Below the pieces are notes generated by a model. The model was not told where the DNA came from, ran no database searches, and worked only from the letters and a program-made list of their open reading frames with translations. A stretch of DNA of 64,000 bases from an uncultured Lachnospiraceae bacterium (GTDB taxonomy: Bacteria; Bacillota; Clostridia; Lachnospirales; Lachnospiraceae). Shown here in pieces: positions 51,881 through 60,355 of this stretch; the first letter of the stretch is position 1; the number at the start of each line of letters is the position of its first letter. The position numbers and the translations under genes were made by a program. The stretch is taken from the NCBI GenBank assembly GCA_900550475.1, contig URSA01000015.1, positions 5,761 to 69,760 of the forward strand, in the 5' to 3' direction.

Positions 51881-53632
51881 ATGGTCAAAAAGAGAGGCGC
51901 CCGGTTTGCGGCACTGTTTATCATTATGGCACTTACCCTCGGAGGATGCGGTCTGCCCGCCTTCGGCACGGCAAAGGATGAATGTCCGTATGAGGAGTTT
52001 ATCGTGGTGGATGTGTTCGACTCCCAGGCGAATTTTCAGGGAATCCAATCCGGCTGGTTTGCCAAGATTGTGAAGGATAAATTCAATATGGAACTGAATA
52101 TCATTGCGCCGAACGTGGCGGGGGGCGGGGATACGCTCTACGAGATCCGTTCCGCAGCAGGCGATCTGGGTGATCTGATCATCGTGGGCGGTGACAACGG
52201 CAGGCTGGAGAGCCTTGTGACAGCGAATCTGGTTGTGGATATCAGCGGATACCTGAAGGACAAGGGGATCATGCAGTACGAAACCGCCATCCGCGAGCTC
52301 AATGATGTGGTGTCGAAGGAGGCAATTTACGCAGTTCCCTCGGAGCTTTCCTCAAACGGGGCGCTGATGTCCAGCGAGACCACGGAGCCGACCTATGGCG
52401 TCTACCTGCGATGGGACGCCTATGCGAGTCTTGGCTATCCTGCCATTGACACGCTGGAGGATCTGCTTCCGCTGTTGAAACAGATGCAGGAATTGATACC
52501 CTGCGGAGATACGGGGAATCCTACCTATGCCTTTTCCTTTTTTAAGGACTGGGACGGCAACATGATGAACAATGCAAAGCAGCCTGCATGCCTTTACGGC
52601 TATGACGAGTACGGCTTTACCCTGGCAAAGGCGGACGGCAGCGATTTCCAAAGCATTCTGGATGAAGACTCACTCTATATGCGCGCGCTGAAGCTTTATT
52701 TTCAGGCAAATCAGATGGGATTGGTGGATCCGGATTCCCCCACCCAGAATTACGAGAGCGTTTTCTCAAAGTATCAGGATGGCGATGTGTTGTTCGGCAT
52801 ATGGCCGTGGCTTGCACAGTCCGCTTACAATACCCTGAGCCACAAGGAGGAGGGGAAGGGCTTTATGCTGGCGCCCATTTCCGATATGCAGATTTTTTCC
52901 TACGGATGCAGGGCAATGGGAAATTCCCAGACCGTGATCGCGGTGGGAAGCGGTGCCAAGGATCCGCAGCGCCTTGCCGATTTTATCGACTGGCTGTATT
53001 CCCCGGAGGGAATCCGTATCAATGGGGCGCAGGCTTCCGGCGGAACGGGAGGGCCGGAGGGGCTGACATGGGAAATGACGGAGGAAGGCCCTGTTCTGAC
53101 CGATTTTGGCGTACAGGCGCTTATGAACGGCGAAATTGATGTGCCGGAGGAATGGGGCGGCGGCTCCTGGCGGGACGGCATTTCAGCGCTCAATTTCAAG
53201 TCTGTGGTGCAGAGCGATACGGATCCGGACGGATACCCATATGCCTATTCCCTGTGGGATTCTGTCATTCAGATGGATGTCACGGAGCTTGACAGGTCAT
53301 GGCGGGACTATATGGGCGCCGATTCGACCATGGAATATCTGCAGGAAAACAACATGATTGCGGTAGCGCCGGGCTGCGACTATCAGAGACCTACGGAATC
53401 CTCCGAAATATCCACCATGCGCAGCCAGTGCAAGAATATTATTGTGGAATATTCCTGGAAAATGATTTTTGCTGAGGATGAGCAGACTTTTTACGAGCTG
53501 TATAATACCATGAAGACAAAGGTGGGCAGTCTGGGCTACGGGGAGGTTCTGCAGGTGGATATGCAGAATGCCAAGGCACAGGATGCGGCGCGCAAGTCGG
53601 CAGCGGAAAAATACAGCGGCGGGGAGCGTTGA
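51881..53632 (+). CDS. Sugar-binding lipoprotein (copy 2)
   Basis: Extracellular solute-binding lipoprotein of 583 aa, paralog of the one at 46923. The signal peptide ends with the lipobox LTLGG|C-like pattern, with C23. The ATG at 51881 follows AGGAAAGGA; the 20 codons before it overlap the promoter and are not coding. Shared stretches with copy 1 include NFQGIQSGWFAKIVKDKF, GDLGDLIIVGG, YLRWDAYASLGYPA and a C-terminal SWKMIFAEDE-like end. It has no permease of its own, so it may feed the LplB/LplC pair with a different sugar or sense ligand for YesM. It has its own promoter beside the yesN-like gene. Confidence 0.92.
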   Translation: MVKKRGARFAALFIIMALTLGGCGLPAFGTAKDECPYEEFIVVDVFDSQANFQGIQSGWFAKIVKDKFNMELNIIAPNVAGGGDTLYEIRSAAGDLGDLIIVGGDNGRLESLVTANLVVDISGYLKDKGIMQYETAIRELNDVVSKEAIYAVPSELSSNGALMSSETTEPTYGVYLRWDAYASLGYPAIDTLEDLLPLLKQMQELIPCGDTGNPTYAFSFFKDWDGNMMNNAKQPACLYGYDEYGFTLAKADGSDFQSILDEDSLYMRALKLYFQANQMGLVDPDSPTQNYESVFSKYQDGDVLFGIWPWLAQSAYNTLSHKEEGKGFMLAPISDMQIFSYGCRAMGNSQTVIAVGSGAKDPQRLADFIDWLYSPEGIRINGAQASGGTGGPEGLTWEMTEEGPVLTDFGVQALMNGEIDVPEEWGGGSWRDGISALNFKSVVQSDTDPDGYPYAYSLWDSVIQMDVTELDRSWRDYMGADSTMEYLQENNMIAVAPGCDYQRPTESSEISTMRSQCKNIIVEYSWKMIFAEDEQTFYELYNTMKTKVGSLGYGEVLQVDMQNAKAQDAARKSAAEKYSGGER

Positions 53633-53635
53633 CAG

Positions 53636-54565
53636 ATGGAGTATATTGTATTTGATCTGGAGTGGAATCAGGGTGGCAATGAGGAGCATGAGAGAGAAAA
53701 ACTGTGCTTTGAGATCGTGGAGATCGGTGCCGTGAAAATGAACGAGAAGGGTGTGATGATCTCGGAGTTCAGCCGTCTTGTGAAGCCTCAGGTTTACCAT
53801 GAAATGCATAAAATTACCAGCAGGCTGATCCATTTGCAGATGCAGGAGCTGGAGCACGGGAGCCCCTTTGAGGAGGTTGCGGAGCAATTTCTGGACTGGT
53901 GCGGAACGGACTATATCTTCTGCACATGGGGGCCTCTGGATCTGACGGAGCTGCAGCGGAATATGCAGTATTATGGCATGGAAGCACTGGCAAAAGGCCC
54001 GCTTGCGTTTCTGGATATCCAAAAGCTCTTCAGTCTGGCATACGAGGATGGAAAGAGCCGGAAGTCTCTGGAATACGCCGTGGATTTTCTGGGTCTGGAG
54101 AAGGACATTCCCTTTCACCGCGCATTCAGCGACGCTTACTATGCAGGGAAGGTTTTAGCCCGCATCCCGGAGAAATTTTATGGGAACTGCTCCTATGACC
54201 TGTTTCACCTGCCCGCAGAAAGAGCGGATGAGGTGCATGTGGTTTTTGACGGTTATGAAAAATATATTTCCCGTGTATTTCCGAACAAGGCGGCAGCGCT
54301 GACGGACCGCGAGGTCATCAGCAGCAAATGCTATCTCTGCCATAAAAATCTGAAAAAAAAGATCCGCTGGTTTACACCTAACGGAAAGCATTATTACTGT
54401 GTGGCATACTGTGACTGCCACGGCTATATGAAAGGAAAGATCCGCATAAGGCGGGCGGAGGGAGACTGTGTCTACGTGGTCAAGACCACAAAATTCATCA
54501 GCCCGTCAGATGCGGAGGATATCAGTCTGCGCCGAAATCGTGCAAAGAAGAGAAAGGATCAATAG
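53636..54565 (+). CDS. DEDDh 3'-5' exonuclease (DnaQ/KapD-like)
   Basis: Exonuclease of 309 aa. The DEDD residues can be seen: D7 and E9 in YIVFDLEWNQ, a middle Asp in TWGPLDLTEL, and the late HRAFSDAYYAG, where His and Asp give the DEDDh type. The N-terminal 180 residues form the fold (ERI-1/KapD-like, acting on RNA or DNA ends). The C-terminal part (about 190-309) contains a CYLCHKNLKKK and CVAYCDCHG pair of Cys sites that may bind zinc, unusual for plain DnaQ-like proteins. It starts 3 bp after the binding protein stop. Its last 7 bp overlap the end of the convergent carboxypeptidase gene. Confidence 0.85.
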   Translation: MEYIVFDLEWNQGGNEEHEREKLCFEIVEIGAVKMNEKGVMISEFSRLVKPQVYHEMHKITSRLIHLQMQELEHGSPFEEVAEQFLDWCGTDYIFCTWGPLDLTELQRNMQYYGMEALAKGPLAFLDIQKLFSLAYEDGKSRKSLEYAVDFLGLEKDIPFHRAFSDAYYAGKVLARIPEKFYGNCSYDLFHLPAERADEVHVVFDGYEKYISRVFPNKAAALTDREVISSKCYLCHKNLKKKIRWFTPNGKHYYCVAYCDCHGYMKGKIRIRRAEGDCVYVVKTTKFISPSDAEDISLRRNRAKKRKDQ

Positions 54566-56124
54566 TCGTAATCCCGGAAACGGTTCGGGTGCTTCGGCTT
54601 CCTTCTCTTTCTGCGCTTCGGAGAAGGCGTTCTCTCTTCTTCCGCATCGAATGCCCTGCGACGGTATCGGTTTCTCTTTTTTCTTCTGCTGCGAAGCCAG
54701 CTTCGGCGTGTACTGCGCTCTCTCCCGGAAAACTGATAATTTGTAAAAAAGGCATACACAAACAGAAGGAGTGCGATCACTCCTGCGATTCCCAGAATCC
54801 AGAGGATCACCCGGAAGATATTGACAAAAATAACCTTTGCACCGAAGGGCGCGGAATCGCCTTCGGATACGGAGGGCTGCTGCATGGTTCCACTCTCAAA
54901 GCGGTAGATATCGCTGTTTTGCAGAAAATCCACCGAGACAGAGCCCAGAAACTGATCCCGGTAGGTGTAGGTGATCAGAGCTGCCTGTCCCGCATCCAGC
55001 CCATCGTAGGTGATGGAGGAAGTAACGTCCGAAAAAGGGACGGTCTTTGGCAGAACGATACAATCCTCCGTGTTCAGGGAGAGAATCGGTTTTGAATTGC
55101 CGAAAATATCGTTCTCGCTGTATATAAAGCTGGTATTGTCGATATTAAAGCGGGTTTCCGTCTGGGAGATATTGACCCGGCTGAAATTGCTGAAACCGTA
55201 GTTGAAAAGCGCGATTGTGTCCTCGTACTGGCTGGGGGCGTTTTCCGCCAGAACAACGGCGATCAGCCTTAGTCCGTCTTTCTCCGCGCAGCTTACCAGA
55301 GAACTCTTGGCAGCTACCGTATAGCCGGTTTTGCTGCCCACCAGATACTCGTAGGCGTAGGTTTTGCCGGGCAGAAGCTGGTTTTTCGCATTTTCAATCA
55401 CATGCTTGGGCTGGTTATCCGTGGCGGGAATGTCAAGCCTTTTGGAGGAGGATATCTTGCACAGCAGCTCATTTGCAAAGAAAGCCCTTCCGATTCTGGA
55501 AAGGTCATAGGCGGAGGTATAGTGGTTCTCGTCCGGCAGTCCGTTCGGATTGACAAAGTGGGAATCCACGCAGCCAAGCTCTGCGGCGCGCTCGTTCATA
55601 ACGGCGGCGAAATCCTCCCAGGTGGTTCCCGTGATATGCTCTGCCACGGCAAAGGCGCACTCATTGGCGGATGCGATCAGAATGGCGTTCAGACACTGCT
55701 CCATGGTCAGCTCATAGCCCACATCCATGGCGATGTGGTTGCTGTCTCTGGGGGTGTCAAACACCGCATCATACGAAAAAGTGACGATCTCGTCCATGCT
55801 GCACCGCTCGGTGGCGATGAGGCAGGTCAGGATTTTGGTAGTGCTTGCCGGATAAAGCTGTTCATGTATGTTCTTTGCATAGAGGATCGCGCCCGTGTCC
55901 GCATCGATCAGAATGGCGGACTGAGCCCCCGTGACAGGCCCCTGCGGCCAGTTTGGAATGGCATTGCTCTCAATGGGAATGGCAGCGCGCTCCTCCGCAT
56001 CATCAATCACGGGAAGGGCGTACACGGGTATGGCCTCCGCAAACAGCAGGCTTCCCGCGCAGAACAGCGCCAGACTGAGGTTGAATAATTTATTAAATTT
56101 ATATTTAACTTTTGAAAAAAACAA
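54559..56124 (-). CDS. D-alanyl-D-alanine carboxypeptidase with anchored basic tail
   Basis: Penicillin-binding carboxypeptidase that trims the terminal D-Ala of peptidoglycan stem peptides, about 521 aa. Motif SxxK is STTK (S97 in the longest reading), SxN is in IASANECAFA and KTG is in VGSKTGYTV. A signal peptide is at the N-terminus. A C-terminal domain and one membrane helix follow, then a cytosolic tail of about 55 residues full of Arg/Lys (RSRRKKRNRYRRR). The TTG at 56124 is chosen because GGAG lies 8 nt upstream; a GTG at 56133 is the longer alternative. The convergent exonuclease overlaps by 7 bp. The tail is longer and more basic than in most DacA homologs. Confidence 0.9.
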   Translation of the reverse strand: MFFSKVKYKFNKLFNLSLALFCAGSLLFAEAIPVYALPVIDDAEERAAIPIESNAIPNWPQGPVTGAQSAILIDADTGAILYAKNIHEQLYPASTTKILTCLIATERCSMDEIVTFSYDAVFDTPRDSNHIAMDVGYELTMEQCLNAILIASANECAFAVAEHITGTTWEDFAAVMNERAAELGCVDSHFVNPNGLPDENHYTSAYDLSRIGRAFFANELLCKISSSKRLDIPATDNQPKHVIENAKNQLLPGKTYAYEYLVGSKTGYTVAAKSSLVSCAEKDGLRLIAVVLAENAPSQYEDTIALFNYGFSNFSRVNISQTETRFNIDNTSFIYSENDIFGNSKPILSLNTEDCIVLPKTVPFSDVTSSITYDGLDAGQAALITYTYRDQFLGSVSVDFLQNSDIYRFESGTMQQPSVSEGDSAPFGAKVIFVNIFRVILWILGIAGVIALLLFVYAFFTNYQFSGRERSTRRSWLRSRRKKRNRYRRRAFDAEEERTPSPKRRKRRKPKHPNRFRDYDY

Positions 56125-56259
56125 GGAAAACACTCCGTTTCATGGACGGTTCACGTCCGGTAATCAAAATTCACACTCCTATCATACACTATTTCACTGT
56201 AATTTGAAATCTTAATTTCATTGCGAAATCCCTTAAAATAGCTTATACTTAAAAATCAT

Positions 56260-56456
56260 ATGATGTCGGGGTCAAAAGCCCCGACTCTGATGCCTGCGGA
56301 TTGCTCCGTGCTACGCACTCTCACAATCCTACTCGATATTCGCATATCGTGGGATTATCATCCCACTTTTATGCTCATACCGGGGCGGGTCCCAAGGTCT
56401 TTCACCCACTTATGAGCAAGTTCATGTGGGCTTAGACCTTTTGACCCTGGCATCAT
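56260..56456. mobile_element. MITE-like structured element, 197 bp
   Basis: The element begins with ATGATGTCGGGGTCAAAAG (56260-56278) and ends with CTTTTGACCCTGGCATCAT (56438-56456), an inverted repeat of 19 bp with two mismatches. Inside are nested hairpins: GTGGGA/TCCCAC (56349-56366 region), TGCTCAT/ATGAGCA, and AAGGTCT ... ACCCAC paired with GTGGG ... AGACCTT. No ORF is credible in it. The flanks have a TAT sequence on both sides, a possible target duplication. It lies between the promoter region of the carboxypeptidase and trmB. It looks like a non-autonomous transposon or a structured RNA; its mobiliser is not in the window. Confidence 0.65.
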
Positions 56457-56487
56457 TATATTATGGGACGGAGAAACAGACGAAAAA

Positions 56488-57126
56488 ATGCGACTCAGGA
56501 ATATTACAGGCTCAAGGGAAGTGATCGGTGACAGCCGCTTTGTGGTACAGGAACCGAAGAAGGCAAGAGGAAAATGGCGGGAGATCTTTGGAAACGACCA
56601 TCCGCTCAGAATCGAGATCGGAATGGGAAAGGGCAAATTTCTGCATACGCTTGCCAAGGAAAATCCCGATGTCAACTATGTGGGGATTGAGAAGTATTCC
56701 AGCGTTCTTTTGCGGGCGATCCAGAAGATGGAGGAGGACGAGCTGCCGAACCTTCTGTTTATCAGAATGGACGCGGAGGAAATCTGCGAGGTGTTCGGAG
56801 AGGGTGAGGTCGACCGGATCTATCTGAACTTCTCGGATCCGTGGCCCAAGGACAGGCACGCCAAGCGCCGACTCCCTTCAAGGCAGTTTTTGGAGCGCTA
56901 TGACCGGATTCTGAAGCCGGACGGCGTTCTGGAATTTAAGACGGATAATGAGCCGCTGTTTCAGTTTGCGGTGGAGGAAGTGCCCGGGGCAGGCTGGAAG
57001 GTGAAAGCGCTGACCTATGATCTCCATGCGGATCCCGAGCTGATGAAGGGGAATATTATGACGGAGTATGAGGAAAAATTTTCCTCAAAGGGGAATGCAA
57101 TTTTCAAATATATTATCTATAGATAG
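56488..57126 (+). CDS. trmB: tRNA (guanine-N7-)-methyltransferase
   Basis: S-adenosylmethionine-dependent enzyme of 212 aa that methylates G46 in the variable loop of tRNAs. Motifs: RIEIGMGKGKFL (SAM binding, near residue 45), DVNYVGIEKYSSVL, and the TrmB signature LNFSDPWPKDRHAKRRL with the PWPK core. The C-terminal LEFKTDNEPLFQF and TEYEEKF are also family features. The ribosome binding site is weak (GGAG far upstream), and the gene starts 32 bp after the MITE-like element, which may therefore affect its expression. A thioredoxin gene follows. Confidence 0.95.
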   Translation: MRLRNITGSREVIGDSRFVVQEPKKARGKWREIFGNDHPLRIEIGMGKGKFLHTLAKENPDVNYVGIEKYSSVLLRAIQKMEEDELPNLLFIRMDAEEICEVFGEGEVDRIYLNFSDPWPKDRHAKRRLPSRQFLERYDRILKPDGVLEFKTDNEPLFQFAVEEVPGAGWKVKALTYDLHADPELMKGNIMTEYEEKFSSKGNAIFKYIIYR

Positions 57127-57182
57127 GAGATACTATACACAAATGCATTTTCTGCCGCGGGCAGGAAGAAAGGACGGACAAG

Positions 57183-57506
57183 ATGGAATACAGATTTACG
57201 GAGCAGAATTTTGAGACGGAGGTACTGCAGTCCTCCCTGCCGGTGCTTGTTGATTTCTATGCGGACTGGTGCGGACCCTGCAAGATGATGGCGCCTGTTG
57301 TGGAGCGTCTGGCGGAGGAGCTGGACGGAAAGGTCAAGGTGGGGAAGATCAATGTGGATGATGAACCTGCCCTTGCACAGAGATACCGGGTGGTCAGCAT
57401 TCCCACCTTTGCAATCTTCCAAAACGGTGAGCTGATAAAGACCATGGTGGGCGCCATGAGCGCGGCTCAACTGACAGAAAACTTGCAAAACGAAATAAAA
57501 GAATGA
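57183..57506 (+). CDS. trxA: Thioredoxin
   Basis: Small redox protein of 107 aa, the standard thioredoxin length, that reduces protein disulphides. The active site is WCGPC with C30 and C33, the cis-Pro is in SIPTFAIF, and the buried Asp is in VDFYADWC. Reduction is by thioredoxin reductase, not encoded here. The start follows GAAAGGACGG. It is the last gene before a terminator and follows trmB by 56 bp, with which it may share a transcript. Confidence 0.95.
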   Translation: MEYRFTEQNFETEVLQSSLPVLVDFYADWCGPCKMMAPVVERLAEELDGKVKVGKINVDDEPALAQRYRVVSIPTFAIFQNGELIKTMVGAMSAAQLTENLQNEIKE

Positions 57507-57566
57507 AAAAATGCAAGTTCAGACCGAAGCACTTGCAAAATAGATTTTATAACGAAGGGTATTTTT

Positions 57567-57598
57567 AGGGCGCGGTTTTCCGAACTGCGCCCTGTTTT
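57567..57598 (+). terminator. Terminator after thioredoxin gene
   Basis: AGGGCGC (57567-57573) pairs with GCGCCCT (57587-57593), followed by GTTTT. The remaining sequence up to 57779 is AT-rich, with no gene seen. Confidence 0.85.
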
Positions 57599-57779
57599 AA
57601 TGGAAAAGCGCCGGAGCAAAAAGATGAGGTATATAAAATAACATACGGTATGGAAGAAAAACAAGAAATAAATAACACAAGCAATGAAATGCGTGATAAA
57701 ATATACGAAAAAAAGCGATAGATAGGTAGAAAACAGGAGGAATTAATGCTACAATTTTATGAGAAGGAGGAATGGGGTT

Positions 57780-59228
57780 ATGAGTAAGGAACAATACAAA
57801 CGTGCCAACAAGACGGCTTACACCGTTGTGGCGGTTATTTTGGGGTGCTTTCTGCTGTCCACTATGCTGGGGGCATTTATGAACGGCTTCCGGCTGCGGC
57901 AGATTATTCTGATGTCGGTGTGTGCGGCTGCGCTGGTGGTCAGTACCCTCGCTTTGATTCTGAAGCGGGATTGCAGGGCGGGCGCTACCATCCTGATGGC
58001 AAGTGCATCGGTGGCATACATGACGCTGGCGCTGGGAGGAAGCAGCGACGGAATGTACGCATATGCATTTCCGATTCTGCTGTCGTCCATGGTATATTTC
58101 AATGTGCGCCTTGTGGTGTGCGGCAATGTGGTGATTGTAGTGACAAATATTCTGCGATTCGTATTACATAAAAACCGGGCGGACAACGTGTTTGTGCAGG
58201 AGTGGAGTGTTTCCATGATCGTTGTTCTGCTCTGTGCCTACGCATCCATCAGCATTATCAGACTGCTCACCAAATTCAATAAGGAAAAGGTTGAGGAGAT
58301 TTCGGCGGCGGCAGAACAGCAGAAGGACAACAACGACAGGATGAAAACGGTTGCTCGGGATATTATGGACAGCTTCGGTCATGCCATGAAGGAGCTGGAT
58401 GCGCTTCAGGAGGGTGTTGACACCTGCAACCTTGCCATGACAAATATTACGGACAGTACGGAGAGTACGGCGAATGCCATTCAGCAGCAGGCATCCATGT
58501 GCGCGGAGATCCAGCAGAACACGGATAAGGCGGAGGCAGGCATCAGTGAGATGATTCAGGCTTCCGACCGGACGGACAAAACCGTCACCGACGGCGCGGA
58601 AGTGATGAAGAGACTGCGGAAGCAATCCGAGAGCGTGGAGACGGCAAGCCGGAACACGGTTGAGGTGATCGGCAGGCTGACGGAGAAGGTGGAGAAGGTG
58701 GAGAGCATCGTAAGCTCCATCCTTACGATTTCCGGTCAAACCAATCTGCTGGCGCTCAATGCTTCCATTGAGGCGGCGAGAGCCGGAGATGCGGGAAGAG
58801 GCTTTGCTGTTGTGGCGGAGGAGATCAGACATCTGTCCGAGCAGACCAAGGAAGCTTCCAACAATATCACGCAGATCATAGCGGAGCTGAACGAGGATAC
58901 AAAACAGGCGGGCGCGAGCATTGACGATTCCGCTGCCTCCGTCAGAGAGCAGAATAAGCTGATCGAGGACGCGCAGGCGAAGTTTGGCGCCATGAATGAA
59001 GAGATTGCCGCGCTGTCCCGTAATATTCACAGCACGGAGCAGCTGATCCAGGGCATTCTGGACTCCACCGGTGTGATCTCCGACAATATCACACAGCTCT
59101 CCGCAACCAGCGAGGAGATTGCGGCGTCCTCCACGGAGGGACTGCGCACCTCGGAAGCAACAGTGGAAAACATGAAGAGCTGTAGGGAGGTTCTGGAAAA
59201 GATTTACGAGAGCGCGAAGGAACTGTAA
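57780..59228 (+). CDS. Methyl-accepting chemotaxis protein without outer sensor domain
   Basis: Chemoreceptor-like membrane protein of 482 aa. The ATG at 57780 follows AGGAGG at 10 nt; the frame from 57759 covers that site. Six hydrophobic helices (about residues 12-170) stand in place of the usual two helices with an extracellular sensor domain. No HAMP domain is obvious. The cytosolic part (about 195-482) has the signalling tip with NLLALNASIEAARAGDAGRGFAVVAEEIRHL, split as LLALNASIEAARAG and GRGFAVVAEEIRHLSEQT. This layout senses membrane or cytosolic cues. No chemotaxis or flagellar genes are in the window. Confidence 0.88.
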   Translation: MSKEQYKRANKTAYTVVAVILGCFLLSTMLGAFMNGFRLRQIILMSVCAAALVVSTLALILKRDCRAGATILMASASVAYMTLALGGSSDGMYAYAFPILLSSMVYFNVRLVVCGNVVIVVTNILRFVLHKNRADNVFVQEWSVSMIVVLLCAYASISIIRLLTKFNKEKVEEISAAAEQQKDNNDRMKTVARDIMDSFGHAMKELDALQEGVDTCNLAMTNITDSTESTANAIQQQASMCAEIQQNTDKAEAGISEMIQASDRTDKTVTDGAEVMKRLRKQSESVETASRNTVEVIGRLTEKVEKVESIVSSILTISGQTNLLALNASIEAARAGDAGRGFAVVAEEIRHLSEQTKEASNNITQIIAELNEDTKQAGASIDDSAASVREQNKLIEDAQAKFGAMNEEIAALSRNIHSTEQLIQGILDSTGVISDNITQLSATSEEIAASSTEGLRTSEATVENMKSCREVLEKIYESAKEL

Positions 59229-59250
59229 AGCAGAGCTTTTGGATAATAGG

Positions 59251-59281
59251 ACAAGCCGGGATAAAGATCTCGGCTTGTTTT
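59251..59281 (+). terminator. Terminator after chemoreceptor gene
   Basis: ACAAGCCG (59251-59258) pairs with CGGCTTGT (59271-59278), with a 12-nt loop that can extend the stem, followed by TTT. The T run is short. Confidence 0.7.
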
Positions 59282-59299
59282 GTAACACGGGAAATTGTA

Positions 59300-59342
59300 A
59301 AGCCCTCCGGGCAGGATGGCACTTCGGCGGAGAGATATCATG
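59300..59342 (+). repeat. 43-bp repeat, copy 2
   Basis: Matches 35598-35640 at 38 of 43 positions. The outer arms CTCCG and CGGAG are kept, but the inner pairing seen in copy 1 is lost. It lies just before the AT-rich accessory segment. Confidence 0.65.
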
Positions 59343-59416
59343 CACATTATGCGCCATCCGTGCACCATTCTCAGAAGCGCGCAACTTCTAATTTTAGATA
59401 GTGAGGTAATTAAAAC

Positions 59417-60184
59417 ATGACAAATAAAGAGATATTTGATATTGCAATGCAACAATCTGCATACGATATTAATGCTAAGGCTTCTGATTTTCTTATGGAC
59501 AAAAATGTGTTGGTAAGGGCTGAGCTTGGGCCATTGGCAAAAAAATACTATAAAGAACCTATTGCCTGTAATTTACTTTCGTATGGAAATAATATAGTTG
59601 CGTCTGTAAAAGATGAGTATAGAGAAATTGTTGAAACGTATTTGAGCAAATATGAGTATTATCATTGCTTTGAAACGCCTAATATGCATTGGCTGGATGA
59701 ACAAATGAAAGAAAAGGGATACCGCGTTTGCTTTATGGCAGAATATTTTTTGCCGGATGTTAATGCTTTGAAAAGAAGAGAATGTAACTATCATCTTAAG
59801 GTGTTGGAGCAAAAGGATTTTGCAAATTTGTATCTCCCAACTTGGGGGAATGCACTCTGTGAAGATAGGAAGGAACTAGATGTTCTTGGGGTTGGCGCTT
59901 ACGATAACGGGAAACTGATCGGGCTTGCAGCCTGTTCTGCAGATTGTGATGATATGTGGCAAATTGGTGTTGATGTTTTGCCTGATTATCGTAGGCAAGG
60001 AATTGCTTCTTCACTAACAAGTAATTTGGCAATAGAGATAATTGACAGGGACAAGGTGCCATTTTATTGTTGTGCCTGGTCGAATCTGAAATCCGTTAAA
60101 AATGCATTGCGGAGTGGTTTTGTGCCGGGATGGGTAGAGATGACAGTAAAAGCAGCAAGCTTAGTTGGAGATATGAATAAATAA
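59417..60184 (+). CDS. GNAT-family N-acetyltransferase
   Basis: Acetyltransferase of 255 aa. The C-terminal GNAT domain (about 130-250) has the acetyl-CoA loop DYRRQGIASSLTSNLA and the usual NLKSVKNALRSGF near the end, where Asn and Ser-Phe are conserved. The N-terminal 120 residues form a separate, partly helical domain with little similarity to the rest. DNA is clearly AT-richer and codon choice differs from the genes to its left, so recent acquisition is likely. It is monocistronic and ends at a terminator. The acceptor (amine, antibiotic or protein) is unknown. Confidence 0.85.
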   Translation: MTNKEIFDIAMQQSAYDINAKASDFLMDKNVLVRAELGPLAKKYYKEPIACNLLSYGNNIVASVKDEYREIVETYLSKYEYYHCFETPNMHWLDEQMKEKGYRVCFMAEYFLPDVNALKRRECNYHLKVLEQKDFANLYLPTWGNALCEDRKELDVLGVGAYDNGKLIGLAACSADCDDMWQIGVDVLPDYRRQGIASSLTSNLAIEIIDRDKVPFYCCAWSNLKSVKNALRSGFVPGWVEMTVKAASLVGDMNK

Positions 60185-60219
60185 AAGATTCCGGGTTAGC
60201 AAATATACAATCTATTGCT

Positions 60220-60255
60220 CAGATTAGATTTAGAAGTCTAATCTGGGTATTTTTG
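60220..60255 (+). terminator. Terminator after GNAT gene
   Basis: CAGATTAGA (60220-60228) and TCTAATCTG (60237-60245) form a 9-bp stem, followed by GGTATTTTTG. Confidence 0.75.
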
Positions 60256-60355
60256 TTTATGTAATTGACGAAAGACAAAAACGGGGCAAAATATTACAAA
60301 ATGGATTGAAAAAACGGGGCATAAGAGATATTTTTAAGAAGGGAGGATGCAGATT

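Noticed and set aside
58164..59384. Antisense frame of 406 codons in the chemoreceptor gene
   Set aside because: It is opposite a conserved coiled-coil signalling domain and has a Leu/Arg-rich product without a fold.
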